This document shows, piece after piece, positions 1 through 10,945 of a stretch of DNA of 18,379 nucleotides; within the stretch, counting starts at the first letter, position 1, and every line of letters starts with the position of its first letter. The DNA is taken from NCBI GenBank assembly GCA_964541225.1, contig CAZIPN010000036.1:1-18379 (forward strand), given 5' to 3'. The position numbers were made by a program, and so were the translations under genes. The notes under the pieces are model-generated. The model made no database searches and was not told where the DNA came from. It worked only from the letters and a program-made list of their open reading frames with translations. The DNA is from CAZIPN01 sp964541225. Its GTDB lineage: Bacteria; Actinomycetota; Coriobacteriia; Anaerosomatales; JAAXUF01.

Positions 1-47
1 GCACGTGTCCGCTGACGGCTCGGCATCGCGCGAAGCACGTGTCCGCT
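1..47. repeat. Two direct copies of a 13-bp repeat at the left edge
   Basis: The 13-mer GCACGTGTCCGCT occurs at 1-13 and again at 35-47, a 34-bp period, and contains the palindrome CACGTG. A shorter shared word, TCGGCATC, lies at about 21-28 and 68-75. The stretch is downstream of the leftward ABC ATPase gene and has no coding function that I can see. Because the first copy starts at base 1, the array may continue outside the window. Spaced repeats like this occur at the ends of some insertion sequences (the IS21 family has multiple terminal repeats), but no transposase is visible, so this is only an idea. Confidence 0.5.
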
Positions 48-78
48 AACAGCGCGCGGGCGCCTTGTCGGCATCCCG

Positions 79-798
79 TCAGAACGCGATGCCGCTCGAT
101 CGCTCGTCCCGTACAAGCTCGCCGTCGGCCACTTCCAGGATTCGGTCGGTGTGTTCGGCCATGGAACGATCGTGTGTGACAACGAGGAATGCCGTGCGAT
201 TCTCGGCGTTGATCTCCCGAAACAGCTCGTACACGTGCTTGGTGTTGACACTATCGAGGTTGCCCGTGGGTTCGTCAGCGAGAACGATCGCGGGTTGATT
301 CGTCAGGGCACGTGCTATGGCGACTCGCTGCTTCTGCCCGCCGGACAGCGCGTTTGCGTTCTTGTCGCCCATGCCTTCAAGGCCGAGCATCGTGAGGGTC
401 TCCTCCACCCGTCGACGAATCTCGCTCTCAGGGATGTTGCCGGCGATGTAGGCCGGCATCGCGACATTGTCAAAGACGCTGAACTCCGGCAGCAGATGGT
501 GGAACTGAAAGACGAAGCCGATCAGCGCGTTGCGCATGATCGCTCGCTGCTTCTTCGGCAGAAGTTCCGCATCCACGTCGTGGTAGCGGACAGTCCCGCT
601 GCTCGGCGAGTCGAGCAGGCCCAGGAGGTTGAGCAGCGTCGACTTGCCCGAACCCGACTGCCCAACGATCGCCGCAAACTCGCCGGTACACAGCTCGAAA
701 CTCACCCCGCGCAGGGCATGAGTCGCCGCCTCGCCCTCTCCATACGTCTTGTCGAGGTTGCACGCTTCCATCAAGCGGCCGTCGGCGCAATCACGCAC
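79..798 (-). CDS. ABC transporter ATP-binding protein, LolD/MacB type
   Basis: This is the cytoplasmic ATPase of a LolCDE/MacB-type ABC exporter and powers the permease encoded just upstream. It has 239 residues, the normal size for the family. Walker A is GQSGSGKS (46-53), the Q-loop Gln is at 98, the signature LSGGQ at 151-155, Walker B IVLADE at 171-176 and the switch His at 209. The phrase DEPTGNLD is typical of the LolD/FtsE/MacB branch. The start is GTG at 798, with a GAGGTGAT Shine-Dalgarno about six bases upstream. It overlaps the permease stop by 8 bp, so the two are probably translationally coupled. The substrate cannot be read from the sequence: relatives move lipoproteins, peptides or macrolides, or act as FtsX-like mechanical regulators. 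Confidence 0.93.
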   Translation of the reverse strand: MRDCADGRLMEACNLDKTYGEGEAATHALRGVSFELCTGEFAAIVGQSGSGKSTLLNLLGLLDSPSSGTVRYHDVDAELLPKKQRAIMRNALIGFVFQFHHLLPEFSVFDNVAMPAYIAGNIPESEIRRRVEETLTMLGLEGMGDKNANALSGGQKQRVAIARALTNQPAIVLADEPTGNLDSVNTKHVYELFREINAENRTAFLVVTHDRSMAEHTDRILEVADGELVRDERSSGIAF

Positions 799-1930
799 CC
801 TGGATCACCTCGATCGGGTCGAGCCGCGAAGTGCGACGAGTGGGAATCGTGGAGGACAACAGCGCCACTAAGACGCCGAGAAGCGCCGAGCCGGCAACGA
901 ACGCCGGCTGCATGACGATCTGGAACGGAATCGGCGCGAGAGCAAACACCGCCAGGAATCCCATGGACAGCAAGACGCCGCAGACGGACCCGCCCACGCC
1001 CAGCATGGCCGCCTGCCACAGGAAGACGAGACCGGCGTCAGCATCTGACATCCCCATCGCCTTGAGAATGCCGATCTGCCGGGTCTTCTGAACCGCCGCG
1101 ATCGCCAGCGTCGAGGCAATGCCCAAAGCGACCGCCACGAGGACAAACGCCTGGATCATGTAGCTCGACATTGCCTGGCTCGTGAGCCCCGCAAGCAGGT
1201 CCTTGTTCTGGCCCTGCCACTCGATGACCGAGATGCCCGGCAGCTGCTGAGCCCACTGTCCGGCGACTTCGCGAGAGTCGTACGGATGAACGAGCTGCAG
1301 CTGGATCTGGGTGTATTGGTCGTTGCTCCAGCCGAGCACATTCTGAGGCACGGAGCCACTGACGAAGGCATTTCGCAGATTGAACTGCGCCGCTCCCAAG
1401 TCGAAGATCCCGGTTACGGTGAACGATCCGGTCTCGTTGTTCTGGAACTTGAGTGAGACGCTATCACCTGCGTGGATACCGAACTTCTCGGCGAAGTCCC
1501 TGCCGAGCATGATCTCGCCGTTTCCGATGGAGGCCCGACCTTCGACGGTGCGAGCGCTGAGTTTGTAGATGCCCTGCAGCTGTTTGAGGTTCCCGCCGAT
1601 CAGCCCGAGTGACGCACTGTCGGTTCCGTTGCTGTAGAGCGCCGAGATCGAACGAATCGGCGCGACTGAACCGGGTTTGACCCTCGGGTCGGTCGCCAGG
1701 ATCCTCTCGATCTCCGGGGTCAGCCGAATCGGATCCGACTGCTTGATCGCTTGCAGCGTCACGTGCGAGGCGGAACCGATTGTCGTGTTGAGCAGGGAGT
1801 CTTGCAGACTCGTGATGATCGATCCCACGAAGATCTGCGTGGCAATGCCCACGGCAATGCCCGCGACGATGAGACCGGATTGCACCGGACTTGAGGTGAG
1901 GAAGCGCCATGCTATGCGGATCGAGAGCAC
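791..1930 (-). CDS. FtsX/MacB-type ABC transporter permease
   Basis: This is the integral membrane partner of the ATPase at 79-798. From the GTG at 1930 it is 379 residues: one N-terminal helix (about 18-40), a large extracytoplasmic MacB-PCD-like domain (about 45-250), then three helices (about 255-279, 303-330, 343-363). The short cytoplasmic motif QIGILKAMGMSD (285-296) is the usual FtsX-domain coupling element. The start is uncertain. The frame is open up to 2074, but the extra N-terminus is Arg/Ala-rich and unlike the family. GTG at 1930 has an AGGGTG site six bases upstream, while GTG at 1939 has none so good. A four-helix topology with one periplasmic-type domain is the LolC/LolE/MacB form. 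Cargo unknown. Confidence 0.88.
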   Translation of the reverse strand: MLSIRIAWRFLTSSPVQSGLIVAGIAVGIATQIFVGSIITSLQDSLLNTTIGSASHVTLQAIKQSDPIRLTPEIERILATDPRVKPGSVAPIRSISALYSNGTDSASLGLIGGNLKQLQGIYKLSARTVEGRASIGNGEIMLGRDFAEKFGIHAGDSVSLKFQNNETGSFTVTGIFDLGAAQFNLRNAFVSGSVPQNVLGWSNDQYTQIQLQLVHPYDSREVAGQWAQQLPGISVIEWQGQNKDLLAGLTSQAMSSYMIQAFVLVAVALGIASTLAIAAVQKTRQIGILKAMGMSDADAGLVFLWQAAMLGVGGSVCGVLLSMGFLAVFALAPIPFQIVMQPAFVAGSALLGVLVALLSSTIPTRRTSRLDPIEVIQGA

Positions 1931-2106
1931 GGGCTTCACCCTGTCCAGCAGCGGCTCTTCATGTGCCGATCGTACCCGAAGGGATGCCGCCGCTGTCGCC
2001 CGGGGACATGCGCGACGTGCGCTAGACTCAGCTGACGGACGCGCAGATGCGCCCAAGTGCGACTCGCCTAGCACCAGACCGGAACGCTCCTAGCGATTGT
2101 GGACCA

Positions 2107-3051
2107 ATGCCGCTCGATCTCCTATACATCATCAGTGGGCTGATCCTCCTGCCGCTCGGGGCGGAGGGACTCGTCCGCGGCAGCACCGTCCTAGCTCTGC
2201 GGCTGGGGGTTACCGCGCTCGCTGTCGGCCTGACCATCGTCGCCTTCGGAACCGGTAGTCCCGAACTCGCGCTTAGTGTGGAGGCGGCGCGCGCTGGCAA
2301 CAGCGGGATTGCGCTCGGCAATGTCGTCGGCTCCAACATCAGCAACATCGCCCTCGTTCTCGGCCTCGCCGCGCTCGTGAAGCCGATGAGTGTGCGCTCG
2401 GAGCTTATTCGTCGCGAGATGCCCCTGATGATCGGCGTGACGGTGCTGCTGTGCGGACTGCTGATAGATGGTCAGCTCAGCAGGCTGGACGGTCTCATCC
2501 TGGTGATCGGGGCCTTCACCTACACCGGACTCTCATTCATGTGGGCCAGACGTGGCGACACGAAGACAGTCGCGACCGAGTTTGACGAGGCCCTCGATGG
2601 CTCTCGGCGCCCCCTCTGGTTCCACGCACTTCTGGTCATCGCGGGGCTGGTGGCGCTCGTCGGCGGCGCGAACTTCCTGCTCAAAGGCGCTGTTTCCATC
2701 GCAACGAAATTCGGCGTCAGTGAAGTCGTCATCGGACTCAGCGTCATCGCGGTAGGAACGAGCCTGCCCGAACTCGCCACGTCGGTCACTTCGTCACTGC
2801 GAAACGAGCCGGACGTGGCGTTCGGCAACGTGATCGGCTCGAACATCTTCAACATCCTGGCCGTCTTGGGCGCGGCAGCCCTGATTCGTCCGTTCCACGT
2901 AGAGGGACTCAGGGTTGTGGACGTCGCGGTCCTGATCGCTAGCTCGGTGCTGCTACTGCCGCTCATGTGGCGAGGCTCGGTCCTCAACCGCTGGGAAGGC
3001 GCAGCGCTGCTCACAGGGTATGCGATCTACCTCTACTCGATATTCGCGTAG
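2107..3051 (+). CDS. Calcium/sodium antiporter, YrbG-like (CaCA superfamily)
   Basis: This is a cation exchanger of the inner membrane, likely moving Ca2+ or another cation against Na+ or H+. The 314-residue length matches YrbG. The two inverted alpha-repeats are clear. The first has GTGSPELA (48-55) and GNVVGSNISN (71-80). The second has GTSLPELATS (217-226) and GNVIGSNIFN (240-249). Glu53 and Glu222 are the expected ion-coordinating acids. About ten hydrophobic helices can be traced, with a polar linker near 148-170. ATG at 2107 was chosen because the protein then begins directly with the first helix; an in-frame upstream ATG at 2047 adds a polar extension not seen in relatives. No strong ribosome site is visible. 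Substrate ion not determined. Confidence 0.9.
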   Translation: MPLDLLYIISGLILLPLGAEGLVRGSTVLALRLGVTALAVGLTIVAFGTGSPELALSVEAARAGNSGIALGNVVGSNISNIALVLGLAALVKPMSVRSELIRREMPLMIGVTVLLCGLLIDGQLSRLDGLILVIGAFTYTGLSFMWARRGDTKTVATEFDEALDGSRRPLWFHALLVIAGLVALVGGANFLLKGAVSIATKFGVSEVVIGLSVIAVGTSLPELATSVTSSLRNEPDVAFGNVIGSNIFNILAVLGAAALIRPFHVEGLRVVDVAVLIASSVLLLPLMWRGSVLNRWEGAALLTGYAIYLYSIFA

Positions 3052-3098
3052 GGCGCGTGGTGCGGTGGCGTCCGAACAGACGCGACCGCTCGCCCTAC
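3048..3098. terminator. Shared hairpin between convergent antiporter and folE genes
   Basis: GTAGGGCG (3048-3055) pairs perfectly with CGCCCTAC (3091-3098). Inside are further pairs, GCGGT (3062-3066) with ACCGC (3085-3089) and GCGTC (3068-3072) with GACGC (3079-3083), around a 6-base loop. The TAG stop of the antiporter lies in the left arm and the TAG stop of folE in the right arm. There is no T-tract, so this is not a classical intrinsic terminator. It is placed where a bidirectional terminator would be expected. Confidence 0.5.
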
Positions 3099-3658
3099 CG
3101 CCCCTTGATCAGCGACATTACCTCGGCACGTGTTGCGGAGTTGCGCTTGAAGCCGCCACGCACGGCTGACGTCGTCGTGGTCGTGCCGGCCTTCTTCACG
3201 CCGCGCATCGACATGCACAGATGCTCGGCCTCGATGACGACGATGACCCCCTGCGGATCCAGGTACTCGACGATCGTGTCGGCGATCTGCGAAGTGAGCC
3301 GCTCCTGAACTTGCGGCCGCCGAGCAAACACGTCGACGACGCGCGCGAGCTTGGACAGTCCGCAGATGCGACCGTCCTCGCCCGGGATGTAGGCAACGTG
3401 TGCACGACCGACAAACGGCACGAGGTGATGCTCGCAGACCGAGTACAGCGGGATGTCGCGCACGAGCACCATCTCCTGATGCCCCTCGTTGAAGGTGACG
3501 CAGAGATGCTGGGCGGGATCCTCCTCGATGCCCGCGAAGACTTCCTCGTACATGTCGGCAACGCGCTCCGGCGTGCGCACGAGCCCCTCGCGCTGCGGAT
3601 CCTCTCCGATTCCTTCGAGGATGAGGTAGACGCCCTGCATGATCTTGGTGCGGTCCAT
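3095..3658 (-). CDS. folE: GTP cyclohydrolase I
   Basis: This cytosolic enzyme converts GTP to 7,8-dihydroneopterin triphosphate, the first step of tetrahydrofolate (and of some pterin or queuosine) synthesis. From ATG at 3658 it has 187 residues, normal for type I. Landmarks are GLVRTPERVADMYEEVF (25-41), CEHH (75-78), GLSKLARVVDVFARRPQVQE (100-119) and HLCMSMRGV (146-154). The zinc ligands should be Cys75, His78 and Cys148, with His77 as the catalytic equivalent of E. coli His112. ATG 3658 follows a GGAG site. The frame stays open to 3796, but the extra residues do not resemble FolE and would run into the divergent gene. No other folate gene is in the window. Confidence 0.95.
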   Translation of the reverse strand: MDRTKIMQGVYLILEGIGEDPQREGLVRTPERVADMYEEVFAGIEEDPAQHLCVTFNEGHQEMVLVRDIPLYSVCEHHLVPFVGRAHVAYIPGEDGRICGLSKLARVVDVFARRPQVQERLTSQIADTIVEYLDPQGVIVVIEAEHLCMSMRGVKKAGTTTTTSAVRGGFKRNSATRAEVMSLIKGR

Positions 3659-3782
3659 CACGACTCCAAGCCCAGTCCGGTGACGACACGTGCGCCCCCG
3701 AGTATGCCACGTCGCGCCGCGCAAGACGTCTCCCATCTCAGATAGCGCCGCATCTGGTAGCGGTTCGCCAGGGAGCGGCGGG

Positions 3783-3788
3783 TAGAAT
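3783..3788 (+). promoter_or_regulatory. TAGAAT -10 box for a leaderless transcript
   Basis: TAGAAT lies six bases before the ATG at 3795. Transcription normally starts about 6-7 bases past a -10 box, which here is the ATG itself. There is no clear -35 hexamer and no convincing Shine-Dalgarno. That combination is the usual signature of leaderless genes in actinobacteria and Deinococcus-Thermus. Confidence 0.5.
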
Positions 3789-3794
3789 GCCCTC

Positions 3795-4718
3795 ATGGAA
3801 GATCGCGCCGAGTACCACGCTCGCTCTCAGGCTTTCAAGGACAAGACCGTCGCTATCCTCGGGGCAGGTCGGCTCGGGTGTGCGGTCGGCGCTGCGCTGC
3901 GGCATGCGGGACTTCGCGTTGTCGCCGCGACGACGCGAAGCGAAGACACCGCCGAACTCGCGTGCCAGCTTATTGGTGGCGAGGCTGGCACCGACAACGC
4001 AGAGGCCGCCGCGAGAGCCGGTGTCGTACTGCTCACGATGAAGGACGACGCGATCCCACGCGTTGCGGCCGAAGTCGCCGAGGCGGGAGGGTTTCGACCG
4101 GGTCAGCTCGTGATCCACATGAGCGGCGCGCTGACTCTCGCGGCGCTGGACCCGGCGGCCCGGGCTGGCGCGCATGTCGGCGCAGCGCACCCAATGCGAT
4201 CCTTCGCCACGCGCGAGCAAGCGATCCGCGACATCCCCGGGTCGGTATACGGGGTGACCGCCGGCCCCGACGCAAGCGAAGAACTCGACGCGTTCGTGCG
4301 CGCCCTGAAAGGCCATCCCGTGCACATCGCCGACGAGAAGAAGACGCTCTACCACGCCGCCGCCGTCATGGCGTCGAACTACCTCGTGACCGTGGAGGAT
4401 ATGGCGGTGCAGCTGCTTCTCGACGCCGGTTTCGACGAGACCAGCGCGACGCAGACACTCTCGCCACTCGCTGAAGGAACGCTCAAGAACGTGACGGAAC
4501 TCGGCACGACCGACGCGCTCACGGGGCCGATCGTGCGTGGCGATGTCGAGACCGTGCGTGCGCACCTCGCTGCACTGGCCGAGCTACCCCCCGACCGCGT
4601 GCGACTCTACTGCGAGCTGGGGCTGCATACGCTGCAGATCGCGCGCCGACGGAGCACGCTGGGCGCCGAGACGATCGCCGAGCTGCGCGAGCTTCTCGGC
4701 GAGGGCAGTGCGCTGTAG
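3795..4718 (+). CDS. Rossmann-like / DUF2520 oxidoreductase-like protein
   Basis: This 307-residue protein has an N-terminal Rossmann dinucleotide fold with GAGRLG at 23-28, then a helical C-terminal DUF2520 domain, the architecture of ketopantoate-reductase-like and F420-dependent-reductase-like proteins. Conserved-looking features are HMSGAL (108-113), HPMRSF (132-137), YHAAAVMASNYLV (186-198) and LTGPIVRGD (242-250). The reaction is unknown. Family members often neighbour pantothenate genes, but none is here. It is divergent from folE and convergent with the sensor kinase gene. The ATG at 3795 sits just after a TAGAAT box, which suggests leaderless translation. The N-terminal 17 residues before the first strand are polar. 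NAD(P) or F420 binding is inferred from the fold only. Confidence 0.85.
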   Translation: MEDRAEYHARSQAFKDKTVAILGAGRLGCAVGAALRHAGLRVVAATTRSEDTAELACQLIGGEAGTDNAEAAARAGVVLLTMKDDAIPRVAAEVAEAGGFRPGQLVIHMSGALTLAALDPAARAGAHVGAAHPMRSFATREQAIRDIPGSVYGVTAGPDASEELDAFVRALKGHPVHIADEKKTLYHAAAVMASNYLVTVEDMAVQLLLDAGFDETSATQTLSPLAEGTLKNVTELGTTDALTGPIVRGDVETVRAHLAALAELPPDRVRLYCELGLHTLQIARRRSTLGAETIAELRELLGEGSAL

Positions 4719-4818
4719 CGAGGGAGCGGCGCACTGGCGCACCACTCGGGCGGGGCCGGCTCTGAGCGCGGGTTTGCGGGTTGCTCGGCAGACGAAACGC
4801 GCACTCCTGGCACGCGGC
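4719..4818. other. Short gap between convergent genes
   Basis: This 100-bp GC-rich gap separates the DUF2520 gene from the stop of the hybrid kinase gene. I looked for a strong hairpin with a T-run and found none; only weak GC-rich self-complementarity is present. No small gene is supported here. Confidence 0.4.
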
Positions 4819-7647
<2,829 letters not shown>

Positions 7648-7735
7648 GCCTCGGTGCCCTCCTCGGGTGTCTGCGGGAACGCATCGCGCCCCACGATCTT
7701 GATACCCGCGAGGAAACGCCAGTCCCGATGAGCGA
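7648..7735 (-). other. Spacer between ABC permease and sensor kinase genes
   Basis: This 88-bp spacer on the leftward strand carries the GAGGAGG ribosome site of the kinase gene. I see no strong hairpin and no convincing promoter pair, so read-through from the ABC operon is possible, but an internal promoter cannot be excluded. Confidence 0.35.
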
Positions 7736-10114
7736 CTACCCTGACCGCTCGCGCACCACGCGTGCGATATCGACGCGGCCGACCGCGCGAATGCCTGGCA
7801 GCAGCGAGAGCCCCGTGAACGCAAACATCGCAAGCGACGAGAACACATACGTTGTCGGCTTCATGTGCAGGGTGTAGACGAACATGTCGCTCGAATATGT
7901 GCCCATGAACCACGCCGCCACCCACGTCCCCACGAAGAGCCCGGGCACAATGCCTATCGCGGTGAGAATGATGTTCTCGGCGGTCACGAGACGTGCGATG
8001 AGCTGGCGCGACATGCCGTTGGCGCGCATGCTCGCAAGCTCGGTTGATCGCTCGGCGAGGTTGACCGAAACGGTGTTGAAGATGAGTGCGAGCGCCATCA
8101 CGCCGCCGAACAGCATCATGAACCCGATGAAGATGTAGAAGAAGCCAAGGTATTGCTGGACGAGGTTGTACAGCGAACGGGAGTCGGTGACCGTGGCCAC
8201 GCCGTTGAGTTTGCGGACCTGGGCAAGGACCTTCGCGCGGTTGACGCCAGGCTCAAGCTTCAGAAACACCACCGAGTATGCACGCGACAGCACACCCGCC
8301 GGGTCGCCCACGCCCGCGCTGCGCATCGCGTCTTGCAGGGTTTCCGGCGATGCGTACACGAAGGTGCCGAGCGGCTCATCGACCGTGGCGCCGATGGGCA
8401 ACATGAACTGCTTCTTCAGCGACGGCGAGCGCACACTGATGCGGCCTCCCACGGGCACGCCGGTCTTGCCGATGAGTGCCGCGCCAGCCACGAGCTCCCC
8501 ACGCTGCGGACTGCCGCCTGGAATCGCGAAGGCGTGCATCACGGTGCCGCTGGGGTACGCGAACAGCTGGGTCGAGTACGAGCCTCTCGGCCCGCTGAGC
8601 GAGACATCGAGCGCGCTGACCTGCTCGGTCTTCTCCACGCCGGGTACTCGCTGGATCGCCTCAATCAGCGATGCGTCCACACCCGCTTCTGGAACGACCT
8701 GCGCGTCCTCGAGCTGCACGTGGTTGAACTGCTGGTCGATGAGGATCTCGGTGGTGTCGAGCATGCCCCACGACGTAAGCACGAGCATGAGCGCCAGCAC
8801 GATGCCGATCACCGTCGACAGACTCCGCCGAGGATTGCGCCCGAACCCACGAATCACCATCAGCCAGCGCACGGGCAGACGCCGGAGGAAGGGCAGCAGC
8901 CTCTCGGTCAGGCTCGGCCCGCCTTGCGCGACTGGCACCGTTCCACGCATCGCCTCGGCAGGATCCACGCGCACCGCCGCACGCGCCGGCACCCACGCCG
9001 CGAGCAGCCCAGCCATCAGGCCGAACAACACGCCGATGATGGGCGTGAGCGGGTAGAATCGCCGAACCGTATCGGGGATGGACAGCTCGCCGGTGTACTC
9101 GCTCGTGATCCCCCACCCGGCTGGCACTCCCAGTGCCACGCCGATCAGGGCGCCGACAAGCCCGACGAACAGCCCGTAGCCGAGGTAGTGCCATAGCACC
9201 GTAGACCCCGAGAGACCGTTCGCGCGAAGCGTGCCGATCTGATCGCGCTGGGAGTACACGATGCGCGTGAGCAAGAGGTAGGTGGCAAGTCCGGCGGCGA
9301 GCAAGAACATCGCCGGGAACATCCACGACATCTGGTGGAAGCCGTCCAGGTCCAGGTGAAGCGCCCTGTTCGAGGGCTGGTCGGCCTGCGTCGTGACGTC
9401 GTCGGCACCGGCGACATCGGCAAGGTGGCGAATGCGCGAGTCAAGCGACGGCCGATTTGCGCCAGGGTCGTAGCGGATGAGGACTTGGTGCTGGACCGCC
9501 GGAGTTGCCGCCAGCGGCACGAGCCCCTCGGGCACGAATAGCACGCCGAAATCGTGGGGATCGGCGAACAGCTGCTGCGTACTCGGCGCAGGCCATAGGT
9601 ATTCGGCGGAGACGGCAGTGCCAACGATCGGCAGGTGCTGCCAGCCGCTCGACGTGAGCATCTGAACCGAGCTTCCCGCCGAAAGCTTGTACGTTGCGGC
9701 GAGGTGCGTCTCGGCAAGCGCTTGGTCGGTGGAGTCAGGAGGCAGGTACTGTCCGGAAAGTACGTCGACCCGGTCGATGGTCGGCTGCCCGGTCGCCGGT
9801 ATCCCAACCACGCGGCCGATCAGCTCGTGCCCGGCGATGCGCAACGGGACATCCGCTTGGATGCGCTTCTCGACGGTCATCACACCTGGCAGCTGCGTGA
9901 CCTGCTGGATGAACGAGTCATTGGCACCTGTGACGACGATGTCGGCGAGCCTGAGCCGGTCGTAGGTGCCCAGATAGGAAGCGTTGAGATTCTGGAACGC
10001 GTCGAAAGACGCGCAGTACATCATCACGCCGAGAGCGACGGTAGCGATGACGCTGATGAACTGCCACAAATGCCGGCGGACGTCTCGGCGGCGTTTTCGA
10101 CCGAGCAGACTCAC
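7736..10114 (-). CDS. Large two-module FtsX-like ABC transporter permease
   Basis: This 792-residue membrane protein has eight predicted helices in two FtsX units: about 17-36, 264-286, 310-332, 357-378, then 431-452, 656-682, 709-737 and 755-774. Each unit has a large extracytoplasmic domain after its first helix. The cytoplasmic coupling motif is seen twice, QIGTLRANGLS (292-302) and ELASMRANGMS (692-702). This is the fused duplicated form of the MacB/LolE fold, common in Gram-positive bacteria. The GTG start overlaps the ATPase stop in GTGA (10111-10114), with an AAGGAG site eight bases upstream, so coupling is likely. It presumably exports or extracts a hydrophobic or peptide substrate. 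The cargo is unknown. It belongs to the leftward operon controlled from the 11.4-kb divergent region. Confidence 0.92.
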   Translation of the reverse strand: MSLLGRKRRRDVRRHLWQFISVIATVALGVMMYCASFDAFQNLNASYLGTYDRLRLADIVVTGANDSFIQQVTQLPGVMTVEKRIQADVPLRIAGHELIGRVVGIPATGQPTIDRVDVLSGQYLPPDSTDQALAETHLAATYKLSAGSSVQMLTSSGWQHLPIVGTAVSAEYLWPAPSTQQLFADPHDFGVLFVPEGLVPLAATPAVQHQVLIRYDPGANRPSLDSRIRHLADVAGADDVTTQADQPSNRALHLDLDGFHQMSWMFPAMFLLAAGLATYLLLTRIVYSQRDQIGTLRANGLSGSTVLWHYLGYGLFVGLVGALIGVALGVPAGWGITSEYTGELSIPDTVRRFYPLTPIIGVLFGLMAGLLAAWVPARAAVRVDPAEAMRGTVPVAQGGPSLTERLLPFLRRLPVRWLMVIRGFGRNPRRSLSTVIGIVLALMLVLTSWGMLDTTEILIDQQFNHVQLEDAQVVPEAGVDASLIEAIQRVPGVEKTEQVSALDVSLSGPRGSYSTQLFAYPSGTVMHAFAIPGGSPQRGELVAGAALIGKTGVPVGGRISVRSPSLKKQFMLPIGATVDEPLGTFVYASPETLQDAMRSAGVGDPAGVLSRAYSVVFLKLEPGVNRAKVLAQVRKLNGVATVTDSRSLYNLVQQYLGFFYIFIGFMMLFGGVMALALIFNTVSVNLAERSTELASMRANGMSRQLIARLVTAENIILTAIGIVPGLFVGTWVAAWFMGTYSSDMFVYTLHMKPTTYVFSSLAMFAFTGLSLLPGIRAVGRVDIARVVRERSG

Positions 10115-10833
10115 CAGGCCAGCTCCTTCACGCCAACCTTCTCGGCGTTGGCCTCGGCCGAGACGACGTGGCCATCTTGAAGCCGGATGATGCGATCGGC
10201 CATCTTGGCGATCACCGCGTTGTGGGTCACGACCAGCACCGTGCGCCCGAAGGTCGCCACCGCATCTTGAAGCGTCGCGAGCACACGCATGCCCGTCTCG
10301 ATGTCGAGTGCGCCGGTCGGCTCATCGCACAGCAGCAGTGGCGAGCCCTTCACGAGCCCGCGTGCGATCGACACGCGCTGCTGCTCGCCGCCGGACAGCT
10401 CAGCGGGAAAATGACCGGTCCGATCGCCGAGCCCCACCTGCTCGAGCACGTCCTGAGTGCGTTTTGCCGCGTCGGGACCGGTGAGTTCGGCCAAAAGAGC
10501 AACGTTCTCGGCGGCGGTGAGCGTGGGCACAAGGTTGAAGAACTGGAAGACGAAGCCGACGGTGTGCAGGCGATAGGCGGTACGCTGGCGATCGGTGAGT
10601 CCGGCGAGCGGTGTGCCGAGCACCTCGACCTCGCCAGACGTCGGCGTCTCCAGCGCGCCGACGAGGTTCAGCAGCGTAGTCTTGCCAGAACCCGACGGGC
10701 CGAGCAGAACGACGAACTCGCCGGCCGGAATCTGGAAGGTCGCGTCCGCAAGTGCGTGGACCTCGGCCGAGCCCGCGCCGTACGTCTTCGAGAGTCCGCG
10801 CGCTTCAACGGCGATGGTTCGGTCGTCACTCAT
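10111..10833 (-). CDS. ABC transporter ATP-binding protein, MacB/LolD type
   Basis: This 240-residue ATPase pairs with the large permease that follows it. Walker A is GPSGSGKT (45-52), the Q-loop Gln is at 97, the signature LSGGE at 146-150, Walker B LLLCDE at 166-171 with the D-loop ALD, and the switch His at 204. The DEPTGALD phrase places it in the same branch as the ATPase at 79-798, but the two differ through most of their length, so they are paralogous systems rather than a recent copy. ATG 10833 has a GAGGAG site six bases upstream. The stop codon overlaps the permease start by four bases. Confidence 0.94.
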   Translation of the reverse strand: MSDDRTIAVEARGLSKTYGAGSAEVHALADATFQIPAGEFVVLLGPSGSGKTTLLNLVGALETPTSGEVEVLGTPLAGLTDRQRTAYRLHTVGFVFQFFNLVPTLTAAENVALLAELTGPDAAKRTQDVLEQVGLGDRTGHFPAELSGGEQQRVSIARGLVKGSPLLLCDEPTGALDIETGMRVLATLQDAVATFGRTVLVVTHNAVIAKMADRIIRLQDGHVVSAEANAEKVGVKELAW

Positions 10834-10897
10834 CGCATTCTCCTCGGCAGGTGTTGTTCTCGGCGGGCGTCTCCTTCTAGATGTCCCCTTTCACAGT

Positions 10898-10926
10898 ACG
10901 CGCGATCCATCCGTACGGCGGCGCGT
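10898..10926. other. Inverted repeat between the membrane protein and ABC ATPase genes
   Basis: ACGCGC (10898-10903) is complementary to GCGCGT (10921-10926), with the palindrome CCGTACGG in between. An alternative stem, GTACG with CGTAC (10896-10900 and 10912-10916), competes with it. It lies in the 112-bp spacer within the presumed leftward operon and could reduce or tune expression of the ABC genes. It has no T-tract. Confidence 0.25.
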
Positions 10927-10945
10927 GAGCTGCGGGGTGTCCTGT

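Noticed and set aside
2023..2028. TAGACT as a -10 box for the antiporter gene
   Set aside because: It resembles an actinobacterial -10, but no reasonable -35 lies 16-18 bp upstream and it is about 80 bp from the start codon.
1931..2074. N-terminal extension of the first permease up to an ATG at 2074
   Set aside because: The added residues are Arg/Ala/Ser-rich, have no family resemblance and would run into the divergent antiporter's control region.
4719..4818. Intrinsic terminator between the DUF2520 and kinase genes
   Set aside because: No stem of convincing length with a T-run was found on either strand.
7648..7848. Upstream extension of the kinase to position 7848
   Set aside because: It overlaps the permease coding region, is Cys/Arg/Ser-rich and would bury the signal segment; ATG 7647 has a good ribosome site.
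8153..9196. Rightward open frame (347 codons) opposite the large permease
   Set aside because: It is antisense to FtsX domains that have clear transmembrane pattern and motifs; its own composition is His/Arg-rich and unstructured.
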